A stretch of 9,518 nucleotides of DNA from Dehalococcoidia bacterium. GTDB lineage: Bacteria > Chloroflexota > Dehalococcoidia > Dehalococcoidales > E44-bin46. The stretch is taken from NCBI GenBank assembly GCA_004376105.1, contig SOKA01000079.1, positions 1 through 9,518 of the forward strand, given 5' to 3'. The notes under the pieces are model-generated. The model had not been told where the DNA came from, searched no databases, and saw nothing but the letters and a program-made list of their open reading frames with translations. Below, in pieces: positions 1 to 7,149 of the stretch (positions are counted from its first letter, which is position 1; each line of letters opens with the position of its first letter). Position numbers and translations under genes: made by a program.

Positions 1-888
1 GTTCCTTTCTTCTACCTTTTTGGATTGAGCGAAGTCCTGTTTGGTTCCATTATAAAAGGGGCCACGGTGGTAATAATCCCTCGATTCACGCCCAGAGTTG
101 TCTTAGAGGCTATAGAGAAGGAAAGAGGCAGCATCCTTTTTGGGGTCCCAGCAATACATAACGCTCTAGCTATGCTGCGGGAGGAGGTCATCAAGGGCTA
201 TGACCTTAGCTCATTGAGGGTGGCCTCTACCGCTGGGGCGAAAACCTCACCCCGCCTGATGAAGATGCTAGAGGATAAGTTCGGTTTAACCCTCTGTGAG
301 ACGTATGGTCTTTCAGAGCTTTCGGTTGTTTCTATGAGTACCATTGATGACCATAAACTGGGGACGGTGGGCAAGCCAATTTGTGACCTTAAGATAGTAG
401 ATGACAAGGGTGAGGAAGTTACTACGGGTGAGATAGGCGAGGCTCTGTTCAAAGCTCCCTGGATGATGAAGGAATACTATAAGGCGCCTGAGCTCACGGC
501 TCAGGTCATTAAAGATGGCTGGTTTCACACCGGAGACTCAGTCAGGATGGATGAAGATGGTTATGTTAAGTATGTGGAGAAGAAATCGTTCATAATAGTG
601 ACCCCAGCCGGGCTAAAAATTTCCCCCTGGGAGGTTGAGAATGTGCTTTTGAGGCATCCCGGTATTGCTGAAGCCGCCTATGTGGGGATTGGAGATGCAT
701 GCCGTGGACTGGTGCCCACGGCTTTTATAGTCCTTAAAGAAGGGCAAAGTGTTACCACAGAGGAGATAGCCAATTTTTGTCGCCAGAACCTAGCTGACTT
801 TAAGTTGCCCAAGAGATTTGAGTTTGTCGATGGCATACCTAAGACTGGCTCAGGGAAGATTAACAGACAACAACTCAAACGCCCTTAG
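1..888 (+). CDS. Acyl-CoA synthetase / AMP-dependent ligase, C-terminal part (5' end outside window)
   Basis: The reading frame is open from base 1, so this is the last 295 residues of a protein whose start lies outside the window. It belongs to the class I adenylate-forming enzymes, which activate a carboxylic acid with ATP and pass the acyl group to CoA in the cytoplasm. Visible in order: an A4-like segment at the very start (VPFFYLFGL), the A5 motif ETYGLSE (residues 100-106 of the fragment), the A7 motif DGWFHTGD (172-179, with the ribose-binding Asp179), a divergent A8 hinge (about 191-213) and the A10 motif PKTGSGKINR with the catalytic lysine (Lys286). The N-terminal half, including the P-loop-like TSGTTG motif, is missing because of the window edge; there is no break in the visible part. 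A fatty or aromatic acid substrate is possible, but the visible part does not decide it. The family is secure, the substrate is not. Confidence 0.9.
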   Translation, partial: VPFFYLFGLSEVLFGSIIKGATVVIIPRFTPRVVLEAIEKERGSILFGVPAIHNALAMLREEVIKGYDLSSLRVASTAGAKTSPRLMKMLEDKFGLTLCETYGLSELSVVSMSTIDDHKLGTVGKPICDLKIVDDKGEEVTTGEIGEALFKAPWMMKEYYKAPELTAQVIKDGWFHTGDSVRMDEDGYVKYVEKKSFIIVTPAGLKISPWEVENVLLRHPGIAEAAYVGIGDACRGLVPTAFIVLKEGQSVTTEEIANFCRQNLADFKLPKRFEFVDGIPKTGSGKINRQQLKRP

Positions 889-927
889 CCATATGCTAGA
901 TAGGGAAAACCAAAATTTTATATAGGT

Positions 928-960
928 AAAAAGGGCTAGCTCCAAGTTTAGTTAGCCCTT
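928..960 (-). terminator. Probable intrinsic terminator of the methyltransferase gene
   Basis: A perfect 8-bp stem (aagggcta at 931-938 pairing with tagccctt at 953-960) encloses a 14-base loop. Read on the minus strand, the hairpin is followed by a run of five T (932 to 928), as in a Rho-independent terminator. The TAA stop of the methyltransferase (952-954) lies in the loop-side part of the hairpin. In the plus direction the hairpin is followed by AAAAG rather than T, so it should work poorly for the converging acyl-CoA ligase gene. Confidence 0.6.
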
Positions 961-1989
961 AAAAGAGAAATCCCTAACCAAAGTCTTCATTGCTGCTTCC
1001 CACTTCTCGTCTTGAGAATAGATATTCTGTCCAAAGATTAACCGAACATAGCAAAAAGGTGGTACCAATTTGAAATACCCCCTTAATTCTTCCTTGGCCG
1101 GATCCCTGAGCCAACTTAGAACAGCCCCATTCATCAAGGTGACGCTAGGATAAATTACCCATGTGCCCAGCGTCGCCCAGAATTTGAACCAAAAACAGTA
1201 ACGGTCATCCATCTCAACAGTTATCGGAGATAACCTTTGGCATATATCTACTAAACGGGGCCTGTCTACAGGGCTTATATGGTGAAGGACCCTAGAGTGG
1301 CAAATAATGTCTATCTTTCCCGGTGACACATATTTATCTAGGTCGAAGATATCTCCAAGGCACACGGCCACCACCTTCTTAGAGGTATCATTAGCCAGTT
1401 GCCGGAGGGTATCTATTGTCTCATCATCCACTTTAGGGATTTCCTTGAAAACAATCTCTCCTGTTTCATGTAAAGGCTTGAAAGCCTTCTTAGCCAATTC
1501 TATATTTGCAGGAGTAATGTCGACACCTATGTAGACCAAGGGAACATGGGGAAGTTCCTCAAAAACCCGACGACCTAATTCTCCACCACCAAAACCAAAA
1601 TCAAGCATAACAAGAGCCTCATTGTTATTCTCAATTTCCTTCACTTTTAGAATTATTTGACAAAGCTCTCTGGCAAAACCAGTAGTCACTATTCTAGCAA
1701 ACTTATGCCTCTCAATCTTAGCAAGTGCGTCATAACCCCTCCTCTGCCATTTTTCAAGTGGCAAATCCCCCAGCTCAAGTAAACTTTCTCGTTTTCTTCT
1801 AAGCTCCGGTGCTACAAAAATTAACCAGTGAATAAAGCTAAATATAGAACGAGCTGCTTTAAAGAACCTGATATTAATCTCTGCTGCCTCTCTGTATCTC
1901 GGGTCAAGCTTTAATAATTCCAAATCAGAAATAATTTCTTGAATCTCCCTCGCTCTTTTAGTGGCAATCAATTGGACAACAGCCTCCAA
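952..1989 (-). CDS. Class I SAM-dependent methyltransferase, substrate unknown
   Basis: This 345-residue protein has a Rossmann-type methyltransferase core. Motif I is VMLDFGFGGGELG (127-139), the post-I acidic loop is YIGVDITPANIELA (153-166, with Asp157 placed to bind the ribose of SAM), and LGDIFD (211-216) is followed by SRVLHHIS (232-239), the usual position of motif IV. An N-terminal helical region of about 120 residues precedes the core and contains a hydrophobic stretch (about 49-60). A second aromatic-rich hydrophobic stretch follows the core (about 266-294), so membrane association is possible but not shown. The listed start is TTG; an in-frame TAG lies two codons upstream (1996-1998). 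A second TTG at 1971 sits 11 bases after GGAGG and is a reasonable alternative. No in-frame ATG occurs before the core. The gene is last in the minus-strand group and ends in a terminator hairpin. The acceptor substrate cannot be inferred. Confidence 0.8.
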   Translation of the reverse strand: MEAVVQLIATKRAREIQEIISDLELLKLDPRYREAAEINIRFFKAARSIFSFIHWLIFVAPELRRKRESLLELGDLPLEKWQRRGYDALAKIERHKFARIVTTGFARELCQIILKVKEIENNNEALVMLDFGFGGGELGRRVFEELPHVPLVYIGVDITPANIELAKKAFKPLHETGEIVFKEIPKVDDETIDTLRQLANDTSKKVVAVCLGDIFDLDKYVSPGKIDIICHSRVLHHISPVDRPRLVDICQRLSPITVEMDDRYCFWFKFWATLGTWVIYPSVTLMNGAVLSWLRDPAKEELRGYFKLVPPFCYVRLIFGQNIYSQDEKWEAAMKTLVRDFSFKG

Positions 1990-2054
1990 ACTTCGCTAAA
2001 TCCTACCCTCAAGAAGCCCAGAACAGTTGAAGCAGCCCTTTCTATCTCATTCAT
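1968..2054 (-). other. Short upstream ORF or frameshifted N-terminus of the methyltransferase
   Basis: An ATG at 2054 opens a 28-codon frame, beginning MNEIERAASTVLGFLRVGF, that ends at TGA (1970-1968). The TGA overlaps the alternative TTG start of the methyltransferase (1971-1969) as TTGA. The frame is open for 11 more codons upstream, to a TAG at 2088-2090. The encoded peptide looks like an amphipathic helix and would join naturally to the helical N-terminus of the methyltransferase. It could be a translationally coupled leader peptide, the true N-terminus broken by a one-base indel (natural or a sequencing error), or chance. The ATG has no strong ribosome binding site. Confidence 0.25.
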
Positions 2055-2101
2055 ATTGTTGAGAACTGCCCTACCGATGTGATTGAACTAAATTATTTCC
2101 C

Positions 2102-2743
2102 CTAACGTATTAGGATGGCACGTGCCGGAGAGCCTTCAGCCCCTTTGATTTTGAGAGGCGGGCAGAAGAGGGTATATCTTCCCGGGGGGACTTCTTTAAG
2201 ATTGATGCTCTCCAAAATCAGTATGTTATTTCCCAGGAGCTTCCAATGTGCCGGAAAGTCTTTATCACCGTATCTGTCAACTGTACCATAGTCGATTCCA
2301 ACCAGGCTTACCTTTTTCTCAACACAGAAGTCAGCGGCTTCGGGTGATAAATAGACGAAGCTTTCAGAAAATACCCCGCTTGCGCATCGACCGCTCATGG
2401 AGTTATCTGTCTTGAATAAGAGGGCATCGCCGGGTTTAATGTCCAGGTTTTCCAGTTCGGAAGGTCGAATCGCTTCCTTATCTTCAATATTCACCACTTG
2501 TGCGGGAAGAATAAACCTCTGAACGGGATATTCATCAATATGTTTCCCGTTGGGAATAAAGTGGGCTGGAGCATCCATGTGTGTGCCTGAATGGGCACTC
2601 ATCACCAATTTTGAAAGCTCACAGATTGCGCTATCCTTGGTTGTCTCTATCAGCTCCCTGGAATATGGCAGACTGCCTGGATAATCAATCGATTCAGCTC
2701 CAAGCAAGACACTTATATCATAAACAGCTTCGTATCTCTTCAT
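2102..2743 (-). CDS. Cyclase-family (kynurenine formamidase-like) metal-dependent hydrolase
   Basis: The 213-residue protein carries the hallmark HSGTHMDAPAHF (51-62) of the cyclase/KynB family. By comparison with bacterial arylformamidase KynB, His51, His55 and Asp57 would bind the metal and His61 would be the catalytic base; His166 (in DFPAHWKLL) and Glu178 (in ILESI) supply the remaining conserved active-site positions. GIDYGTVD (149-156) and the C-terminal PLKIKGAEGSPARA (196-209) are also typical. The active site therefore looks complete. Length is normal for the family. The start is ATG, with AGGT seven bases upstream inside the end of recG; only nine bases separate it from the recG stop, so the two are probably cotranscribed. 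Family members act on kynurenine formamide, isatin or other amide and lactone substrates. No tryptophan-degradation gene is nearby, so kynurenine formamidase activity should not be assumed. Confidence 0.85.
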   Translation of the reverse strand: MKRYEAVYDISVLLGAESIDYPGSLPYSRELIETTKDSAICELSKLVMSAHSGTHMDAPAHFIPNGKHIDEYPVQRFILPAQVVNIEDKEAIRPSELENLDIKPGDALLFKTDNSMSGRCASGVFSESFVYLSPEAADFCVEKKVSLVGIDYGTVDRYGDKDFPAHWKLLGNNILILESINLKEVPPGRYTLFCPPLKIKGAEGSPARAILIR

Positions 2744-2752
2744 CAGTCATAC

Positions 2753-5206
2753 CTAGCTCCATTCGCCAGCTTCTGGCCAGACCTGGACTAGCTCCTTAGC
2801 CAGAAGAAGGTGCTCGGGTTTGTCTAAACTCGGGTCTATTTCAAAGAGTCTTATTGCTTCACTGCGCGCCAGCTCCAGTAGAGGCACATCAGACAGTTTA
2901 GCCATCTTTAGGTCAGGTAAGCCACTCTGCCTGGTGCCAAAGAATTCCCCGGGACCCCGCAGTCTCAAGTCCTCTTCAGCCAATTGAAAGCCATCCTGAA
3001 CCTTTTCTATTATGTCAAGTCGCTCTCTGCCTACCTCGGAAGGGGTCTGGGCTAGTAGCATGCAGTAGCTTTGTTCCTGTCCCCTGCCCACCCTGCCTCG
3101 GAACTGGTGCAATTGCGACAGACCAAAACGGTCAGCACTCTCAACCAGCATTACCGTCGCATTAGGCACATCTATGCCAACCTCTACTACCGGGGTTGAA
3201 ACCAAGATATTCAGCTTGCCAGAGCGAAAGCGCCGCATTACCCCATCCTTCTCAGCCGCCGACATACGCCCGTGAAGCAAGCCTAATTTCAAATCAGGGA
3301 AGACCTCCTTAGATAAATGCTCATATTCAGCAATAGCCGCTTTAGCCTGAATAGCCTCTGACTCCTCAACCAAGGGGCAGATAATAAATGCCTGACGACC
3401 ACTAGCTACCTGACGACGCAAAAAGGCATAGGCGCTATCCCTTTGCCATGGTTTAAGCCACTTGGTCTTCACTACCTGTCTCCCTGGAGGAAGCTGGTCT
3501 ATAACTGACAAGTCAAGGTCGCCATATAAGGTCAGGGCTAGAGTTCGCGGGATAGGTGTCGCCGTCATTACCAACACATGAGGGTTAAACCCCTTCTGCC
3601 GTAGTGCTGAGCGCTGGGTAACCCCAAATCGGTGCTGCTCATCTACCACAGCTAACCCCAATCGGTGGAATTCCACCCCCTTCTGAATAAGAGCATGAGT
3701 TCCAATAACAATATCTATATCTCCATCCAGAATACGCTGCTGGAGCTCCTGCTTTCTGACCTGGTTAATATCACCAATAAGTAGCGCCACAGCAAGAGGA
3801 CGGGATAGAAGCCCAGAATAACTACGGAGGTAATCCTCCTCTCCCTCTAGACGTCCTACTCTGGATAGAAACTGACAGATGGTGGTGAAATGCTGCTCAG
3901 CCAAAATTTCAGTAGGCGCCATAAATGCCCCTTGATAGCCATTGGCAGCCGCCATAAGCAAAACTGCTGTAGCTACTACTGTCTTACCACTGCCTACCTC
4001 CCCCTGCAATAATCGGGACATTGGCCGTGGTTTTTGTAAATCAGCTAATAGCTCGTCAAGTACTCTTTGTTGAGCTGGGGTTAGCTCAAAGAGTAAAGAC
4101 TTTAGAAAGGCGTCTAGCACCGGCCTCTGGGCAGTAAAAGGGCTGCCCGGCTGGCTCTCCTGCCAATCACGCTTTTTACTCAGCACACCCAACTGAAGGA
4201 GGAAGAGCTCGTCAAAAGCCAGACGAACCCTTGCCTGAGCCTTCATTGCTTCATCCTCGGGATAGTGGGCCTGACTTATAGCCGAGGGTAGCTGCAAAAG
4301 GTTACACCGCTCTCTCAACTCCGGGGGCAAGAAATCCTCCACCTGCCATGCCCACTGGTCTATAACCCCCTTCATCAATTTTCTTACTTGGCGAGGGCGC
4401 AATCCCCGGGTGAGAGGATAGAGGGGAACCAAACGCCCGGTGTGAATCAAGTCCTCATCCCCAACTAGCTCCCACTCTGGAGATTCAAACACATGTCGTC
4501 CATTAAACAAGCTTACCCTGCCACTAAGAACTAGCCGCGTATTAGTAGTTAGTTTTTTAGCCAAGTAGGGATTATTAAACCATACTATCCTGACATTACC
4601 CGTTTCATCGCCCACAATAGCTTCAGTACTCCACCTACCACCCAGCTTAATCTCCTGAGCCTGCCACACATTGGCAACAATAGTCTGCTCCTCACCCTCA
4701 GTAAGCTGCGAGATAGAATTCCTTTGGCTATAGTCAAGGTGACGGTGTGGGAAGAAATAGAGCAAGTCCCGAACCGTTTTCACACCCAACCTACTAAACC
4801 TAGCCGCCAGGCTTGAGCTAATGCCTCTAATAACAGTAATGGGTGAATCAACGGATTGATTAACCGCTATCCTTTGCCCTTTTGCCCCTGAAGATGGCCG
4901 GCTGGCTATCGAAGCCAATCTAGCTTCACCCCTTTCTCCTCCCCTGCGCTCTATCTCAGCTAAAAAGTCAAGCACACCCTTTACCCACTCTTTACGCCGC
5001 TGTTTAGTCAAAGAGGCATAATTAGAGTTAACTAGGTGAAGTTTGTGAAAGTGATTCAGGGGCTGAGGACTGGTTAACGACTCTATAGCTTGACCGGCCC
5101 AGTGGTGCAGGAATCCATCCAAACCACCGATTACCGCTGAATCTAGATAGCCCTTTTTATGCTCAAGCTCAAGAATCTTACGCAGAGGCTCAACATTTAT
5201 CGACAA
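2753..5206 (-). CDS. recG: ATP-dependent DNA helicase RecG
   Basis: RecG remodels stalled replication forks and branch-migrates Holliday junctions and R-loops. The 817-residue protein has every expected part: an N-terminal extension of about 120 residues, the wedge/OB domain (about 125-270, including the FFPHRHLDYSQR region), Walker A GEVGSGKT (402-409, Lys408), the Walker B box DEQH (522-525), motif III TATPIPRTL (548-556), and C-terminal motifs V (STPVVEVGIDVP) and VI QFRGRVGRG (701-709). E. coli RecG is about 690 residues; the extra N-terminal domain recalls Thermotoga maritima RecG. The start is TTG, chosen because AGAGAGG (5214-5220) lies seven bases upstream and the N-terminal sequence is coherent. 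The gene follows the fakA-like gene after 101 bases, an order also known in Firmicutes (yloV-recG). The usual rsmD-coaD pair is not found downstream. Confidence 0.97.
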   Translation of the reverse strand: MSINVEPLRKILELEHKKGYLDSAVIGGLDGFLHHWAGQAIESLTSPQPLNHFHKLHLVNSNYASLTKQRRKEWVKGVLDFLAEIERRGGERGEARLASIASRPSSGAKGQRIAVNQSVDSPITVIRGISSSLAARFSRLGVKTVRDLLYFFPHRHLDYSQRNSISQLTEGEEQTIVANVWQAQEIKLGGRWSTEAIVGDETGNVRIVWFNNPYLAKKLTTNTRLVLSGRVSLFNGRHVFESPEWELVGDEDLIHTGRLVPLYPLTRGLRPRQVRKLMKGVIDQWAWQVEDFLPPELRERCNLLQLPSAISQAHYPEDEAMKAQARVRLAFDELFLLQLGVLSKKRDWQESQPGSPFTAQRPVLDAFLKSLLFELTPAQQRVLDELLADLQKPRPMSRLLQGEVGSGKTVVATAVLLMAAANGYQGAFMAPTEILAEQHFTTICQFLSRVGRLEGEEDYLRSYSGLLSRPLAVALLIGDINQVRKQELQQRILDGDIDIVIGTHALIQKGVEFHRLGLAVVDEQHRFGVTQRSALRQKGFNPHVLVMTATPIPRTLALTLYGDLDLSVIDQLPPGRQVVKTKWLKPWQRDSAYAFLRRQVASGRQAFIICPLVEESEAIQAKAAIAEYEHLSKEVFPDLKLGLLHGRMSAAEKDGVMRRFRSGKLNILVSTPVVEVGIDVPNATVMLVESADRFGLSQLHQFRGRVGRGQEQSYCMLLAQTPSEVGRERLDIIEKVQDGFQLAEEDLRLRGPGEFFGTRQSGLPDLKMAKLSDVPLLELARSEAIRLFEIDPSLDKPEHLLLAKELVQVWPEAGEWS

Positions 5207-5213
5207 AACCTTA

Positions 5214-5242
5214 CCTCTCTGGCCTCAGCGAATAGCTGAGGC
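5214..5242 (-). promoter_or_regulatory. Hairpin in the recG leader next to its ribosome binding site
   Basis: Between the fakA-like gene and recG, cctcagc (5223-5229) pairs perfectly with gctgagg (5235-5241) around a five-base loop, and 5222 pairs with 5242 to extend the stem. A second copy of gctgagg follows at 5241-5247, so the left arm has two possible partners. On the minus strand the hairpin ends immediately before the ribosome binding site AGAGAGG (5214-5220) of the TTG-started recG. It is not followed by a T-run, so it does not look like a terminator. It might affect recG translation or mRNA stability; this is inference. Confidence 0.35.
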
Positions 5243-5307
5243 TGAGGAAACCCAACTTTAACCTAGTAAAGAAGTAAGGAAAATCCCTTATTCAAGAATC
5301 CTGGCTA

Positions 5308-6942
5308 TTACTCTACAGAAACAATATAGTGATAGTGAGGTTGACCACCCCGAACTAGCTCAACCTGCAGTTGAGGGTGCTGCTCACGAATACTGAGAAT
5401 AACCTGGTCTACCTCAGCCCGTTCGGCATCAGCTCGGTAGTAAATGGTAATTACCTCGGCTTCGTCCAAATCTAGCTTGGCTAACACCTCACCAAGAACA
5501 TCAGTAGTATTATCACCCACAGCTACTAAGTCTCCGTCCAGAAAGCCAATAGCCTGCTTCTTCTTAATATTCAATCCACCTAGCTGGACAGCTCGTACTG
5601 CTCGAGTAATGGCAATAGACCTTACCGCTGATTTCGCCCTGTTCATAGCCTGAGCGTTTGTTTCCAAGTCTGCCTCACTGCTAAAAGTTAAAAGACCAGC
5701 TATCCCTTGAGGAATTGTCTCCGTAGCCACTACCTCAATGACCTTGGTAGTCAAGGACTGGATTTGATTAGCCGAAGGCACTACATTTTTGTTATTAGGC
5801 AAAATAATAACTTTATCCGAAGGTACCAATTCTACAGCCTGGAGCAAATCCTGGGTACTTGGATTCATTGTTTGTCCGCCGGGAACAATAGCTGTCACCC
5901 CTAAGCTAGCAAAAACATCGGCAAGCCCCTCCCCTGAGACCACAGCAATAATAGCTATCTCAGTCGCTGGCATTCTCTCCCTCTGCATCTTCAGGAAATC
6001 TTGGTGCTGCTCATCCATATTCCGAATAGTTACCTGATGCACAGTGCCTAACGAGGTAGCATAATGAATGATTCTGCCTGGATCTAAGGTATGGATATGA
6101 ACCCTAACTGTAGATTCATCACCGACTACAATTAGAGACTGTCCTTTCTTCTTCAGTTTCATCCTAAACTTATCTGGGTCAAGCCCTTGACCTTTAAGCA
6201 GAAACTCAGTGCAATATCCGTAGGGCACTTCATTCGCTGCCACCATTTGCGGTATCCTAGCAGTTAGAGGGGTACTACTGGCAATCATCTCGGGCCTACG
6301 AGACTGCATCTCCTCTACCTCACCCTTAAGGTAGTGGAGGGAACCCTCCAGGATTGTATACAGACCTTGCCCGCCAGCATCAACTACCCCAGCCTCTCTC
6401 AGCACGTCCAATAGATTAGGGGTGTTAGCCACCGACTTACTGGCAGCATTAACTGTAGCCTCCATAATCGATATTAGGTCATTGCTGCCACTAGCCGCCT
6501 GCGCCTGAGCCGCCGATGCTGCTTCCCTAACTACAGTAAGAATAGTCCCCTCTACAGGATTGTTTATCCCTTTATAAGCCATAACTGATGCCCGTAGTAA
6601 GGCATCAGCTAGGTCCCTGCCGGTAAATGATTCCTTCTCTGCCAAACCTTGCGCCACACCGTGCCAAATCTGTGACAGGATTACCCCACTATTACCCCGA
6701 GCCCCCATCAGTGCCCCTTTGGCTATAGCTTCAGATACTGCTGAAGCGCTACGGTCAGGAGCTCGGTAGGCCTCCTCAAGGGTAGAACGCATGGTAAGCA
6801 GCATATTAGTCCCGGTATCACCATCAGGTACCGGGAAAACATTCAAAGCATCAATGTCTGAAGCACTCTTCTCTAACCAGTCAGTAGCAATTATAAACAT
6901 ATCCCTTAGCTCTTGCCCACTAAGAGAATCAACTTGTCTCAT
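5308..6942 (-). CDS. fakA: Fatty acid kinase FakA-like protein (DhaL + zinc + DegV-like domains; YloV family)
   Basis: FakA binds ATP and phosphorylates a fatty acid presented by a FakB (DegV) partner, giving acyl-phosphate for phospholipid synthesis. The 544-residue protein shows the three-domain plan. The DhaL nucleotide-binding domain (about 1-205) has NVFPVPDGDTGTNM (34-47, magnesium-binding aspartates), MGARGNSGVILSQ (79-91) and DAGGQGL (188-194). A middle domain (about 235-325) has Cys244 in YGYCTEF plus His282 and His284 in VHIHT, matching the zinc ligands of S. aureus FakA. A C-terminal DegV-like domain (about 328-544) includes GGQTMNPSTQDLL and LPNNKN. Length is normal. The ATG start has AAGGAG (6952-6957) nine bases upstream. 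It is the first gene of the minus-strand group leading to recG. No FakB is encoded in the window, so the fatty-acid role is taken from the family. Confidence 0.88.
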   Translation of the reverse strand: MRQVDSLSGQELRDMFIIATDWLEKSASDIDALNVFPVPDGDTGTNMLLTMRSTLEEAYRAPDRSASAVSEAIAKGALMGARGNSGVILSQIWHGVAQGLAEKESFTGRDLADALLRASVMAYKGINNPVEGTILTVVREAASAAQAQAASGSNDLISIMEATVNAASKSVANTPNLLDVLREAGVVDAGGQGLYTILEGSLHYLKGEVEEMQSRRPEMIASSTPLTARIPQMVAANEVPYGYCTEFLLKGQGLDPDKFRMKLKKKGQSLIVVGDESTVRVHIHTLDPGRIIHYATSLGTVHQVTIRNMDEQHQDFLKMQRERMPATEIAIIAVVSGEGLADVFASLGVTAIVPGGQTMNPSTQDLLQAVELVPSDKVIILPNNKNVVPSANQIQSLTTKVIEVVATETIPQGIAGLLTFSSEADLETNAQAMNRAKSAVRSIAITRAVRAVQLGGLNIKKKQAIGFLDGDLVAVGDNTTDVLGEVLAKLDLDEAEVITIYYRADAERAEVDQVILSIREQHPQLQVELVRGGQPHYHYIVSVE

Positions 6943-7050
6943 TGTTATGCTCTCCTTACCTCGAGATTGTCTATTCCCCTTTTAACTCCCCCTTTATCAA
7001 GAGGAAGATTAATTTCTGTAAAAGGCCTTGCCCAGTTGGCTCAGCTATGA

Positions 7051-7079
7051 TAACATTATAATGTTAGTCATTATAATGA
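7051..7079. promoter_or_regulatory. Pair of ATTATAAT-core palindromes, candidate operator between fakA and rpmB
   Basis: Two perfect palindromes lie side by side: taacattataatgtta (16 bp, 7051-7066) and tcattataatga (12 bp, 7068-7079). Both contain cattataatg and their centres are 15 bp apart. They lie in the 207-base divergent region between the minus-strand fakA-like gene and plus-strand rpmB. Because each core reads TATAAT on both strands, the repeats could be overlapping -10 boxes, sites for a dimeric regulator, or both. For the minus strand, the -10 at 7070-7075 would have a weak -35 (TTACCT, 7093-7098) at 17 bp spacing. Confidence 0.4.
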
Positions 7080-7098
7080 GAACATAGTTTTAAGGTAA

Positions 7099-7104
7099 TA
7101 TAAT
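7099..7104 (+). promoter_or_regulatory. Candidate -10 box for rpmB
   Basis: A consensus TATAAT lies about 45 bases before the rpmB start codon, which would leave a leader of roughly 40 bases. The matching -35 region (around 7075-7082) is poor, so the call rests on the -10 box and its position. The tandem TATAAT boxes at 7057-7062 and 7072-7077 are competing candidates. Confidence 0.3.
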
Positions 7105-7149
7105 TTTACACCAAAATTATTTAGTAGTAAAGGGGTAGATATATTAACT

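Noticed and set aside
198..528. Minus-strand open frames under the acyl-CoA ligase
   Set aside because: The plus-strand frame carries the A5 and A7 motifs across the same bases, so these are shadows.
1307..1534. A 75-codon plus-strand open frame within the methyltransferase gene
   Set aside because: It is antisense to the SAM-binding core of an intact gene and has no recognisable feature.
5275..5290. Weak hairpin taagg/cctta after the fakA-like gene, considered as a terminator
   Set aside because: The stem is only five base pairs on the minus strand and no uninterrupted T-run follows, so termination is unlikely.
5444..6037. Several plus-strand open frames of 65-82 codons inside the fakA-like gene
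   Set aside because: All lie antisense to a complete conserved protein and show no motif or ribosome binding site of note.
7036..7062. TTGGCT and TATAAT considered as a complete plus-strand promoter
   Set aside because: The spacer is 15 bp, shorter than the usual 16-18, and the TATAAT lies within the palindrome, so it is not preferred over the box at 7099-7104.
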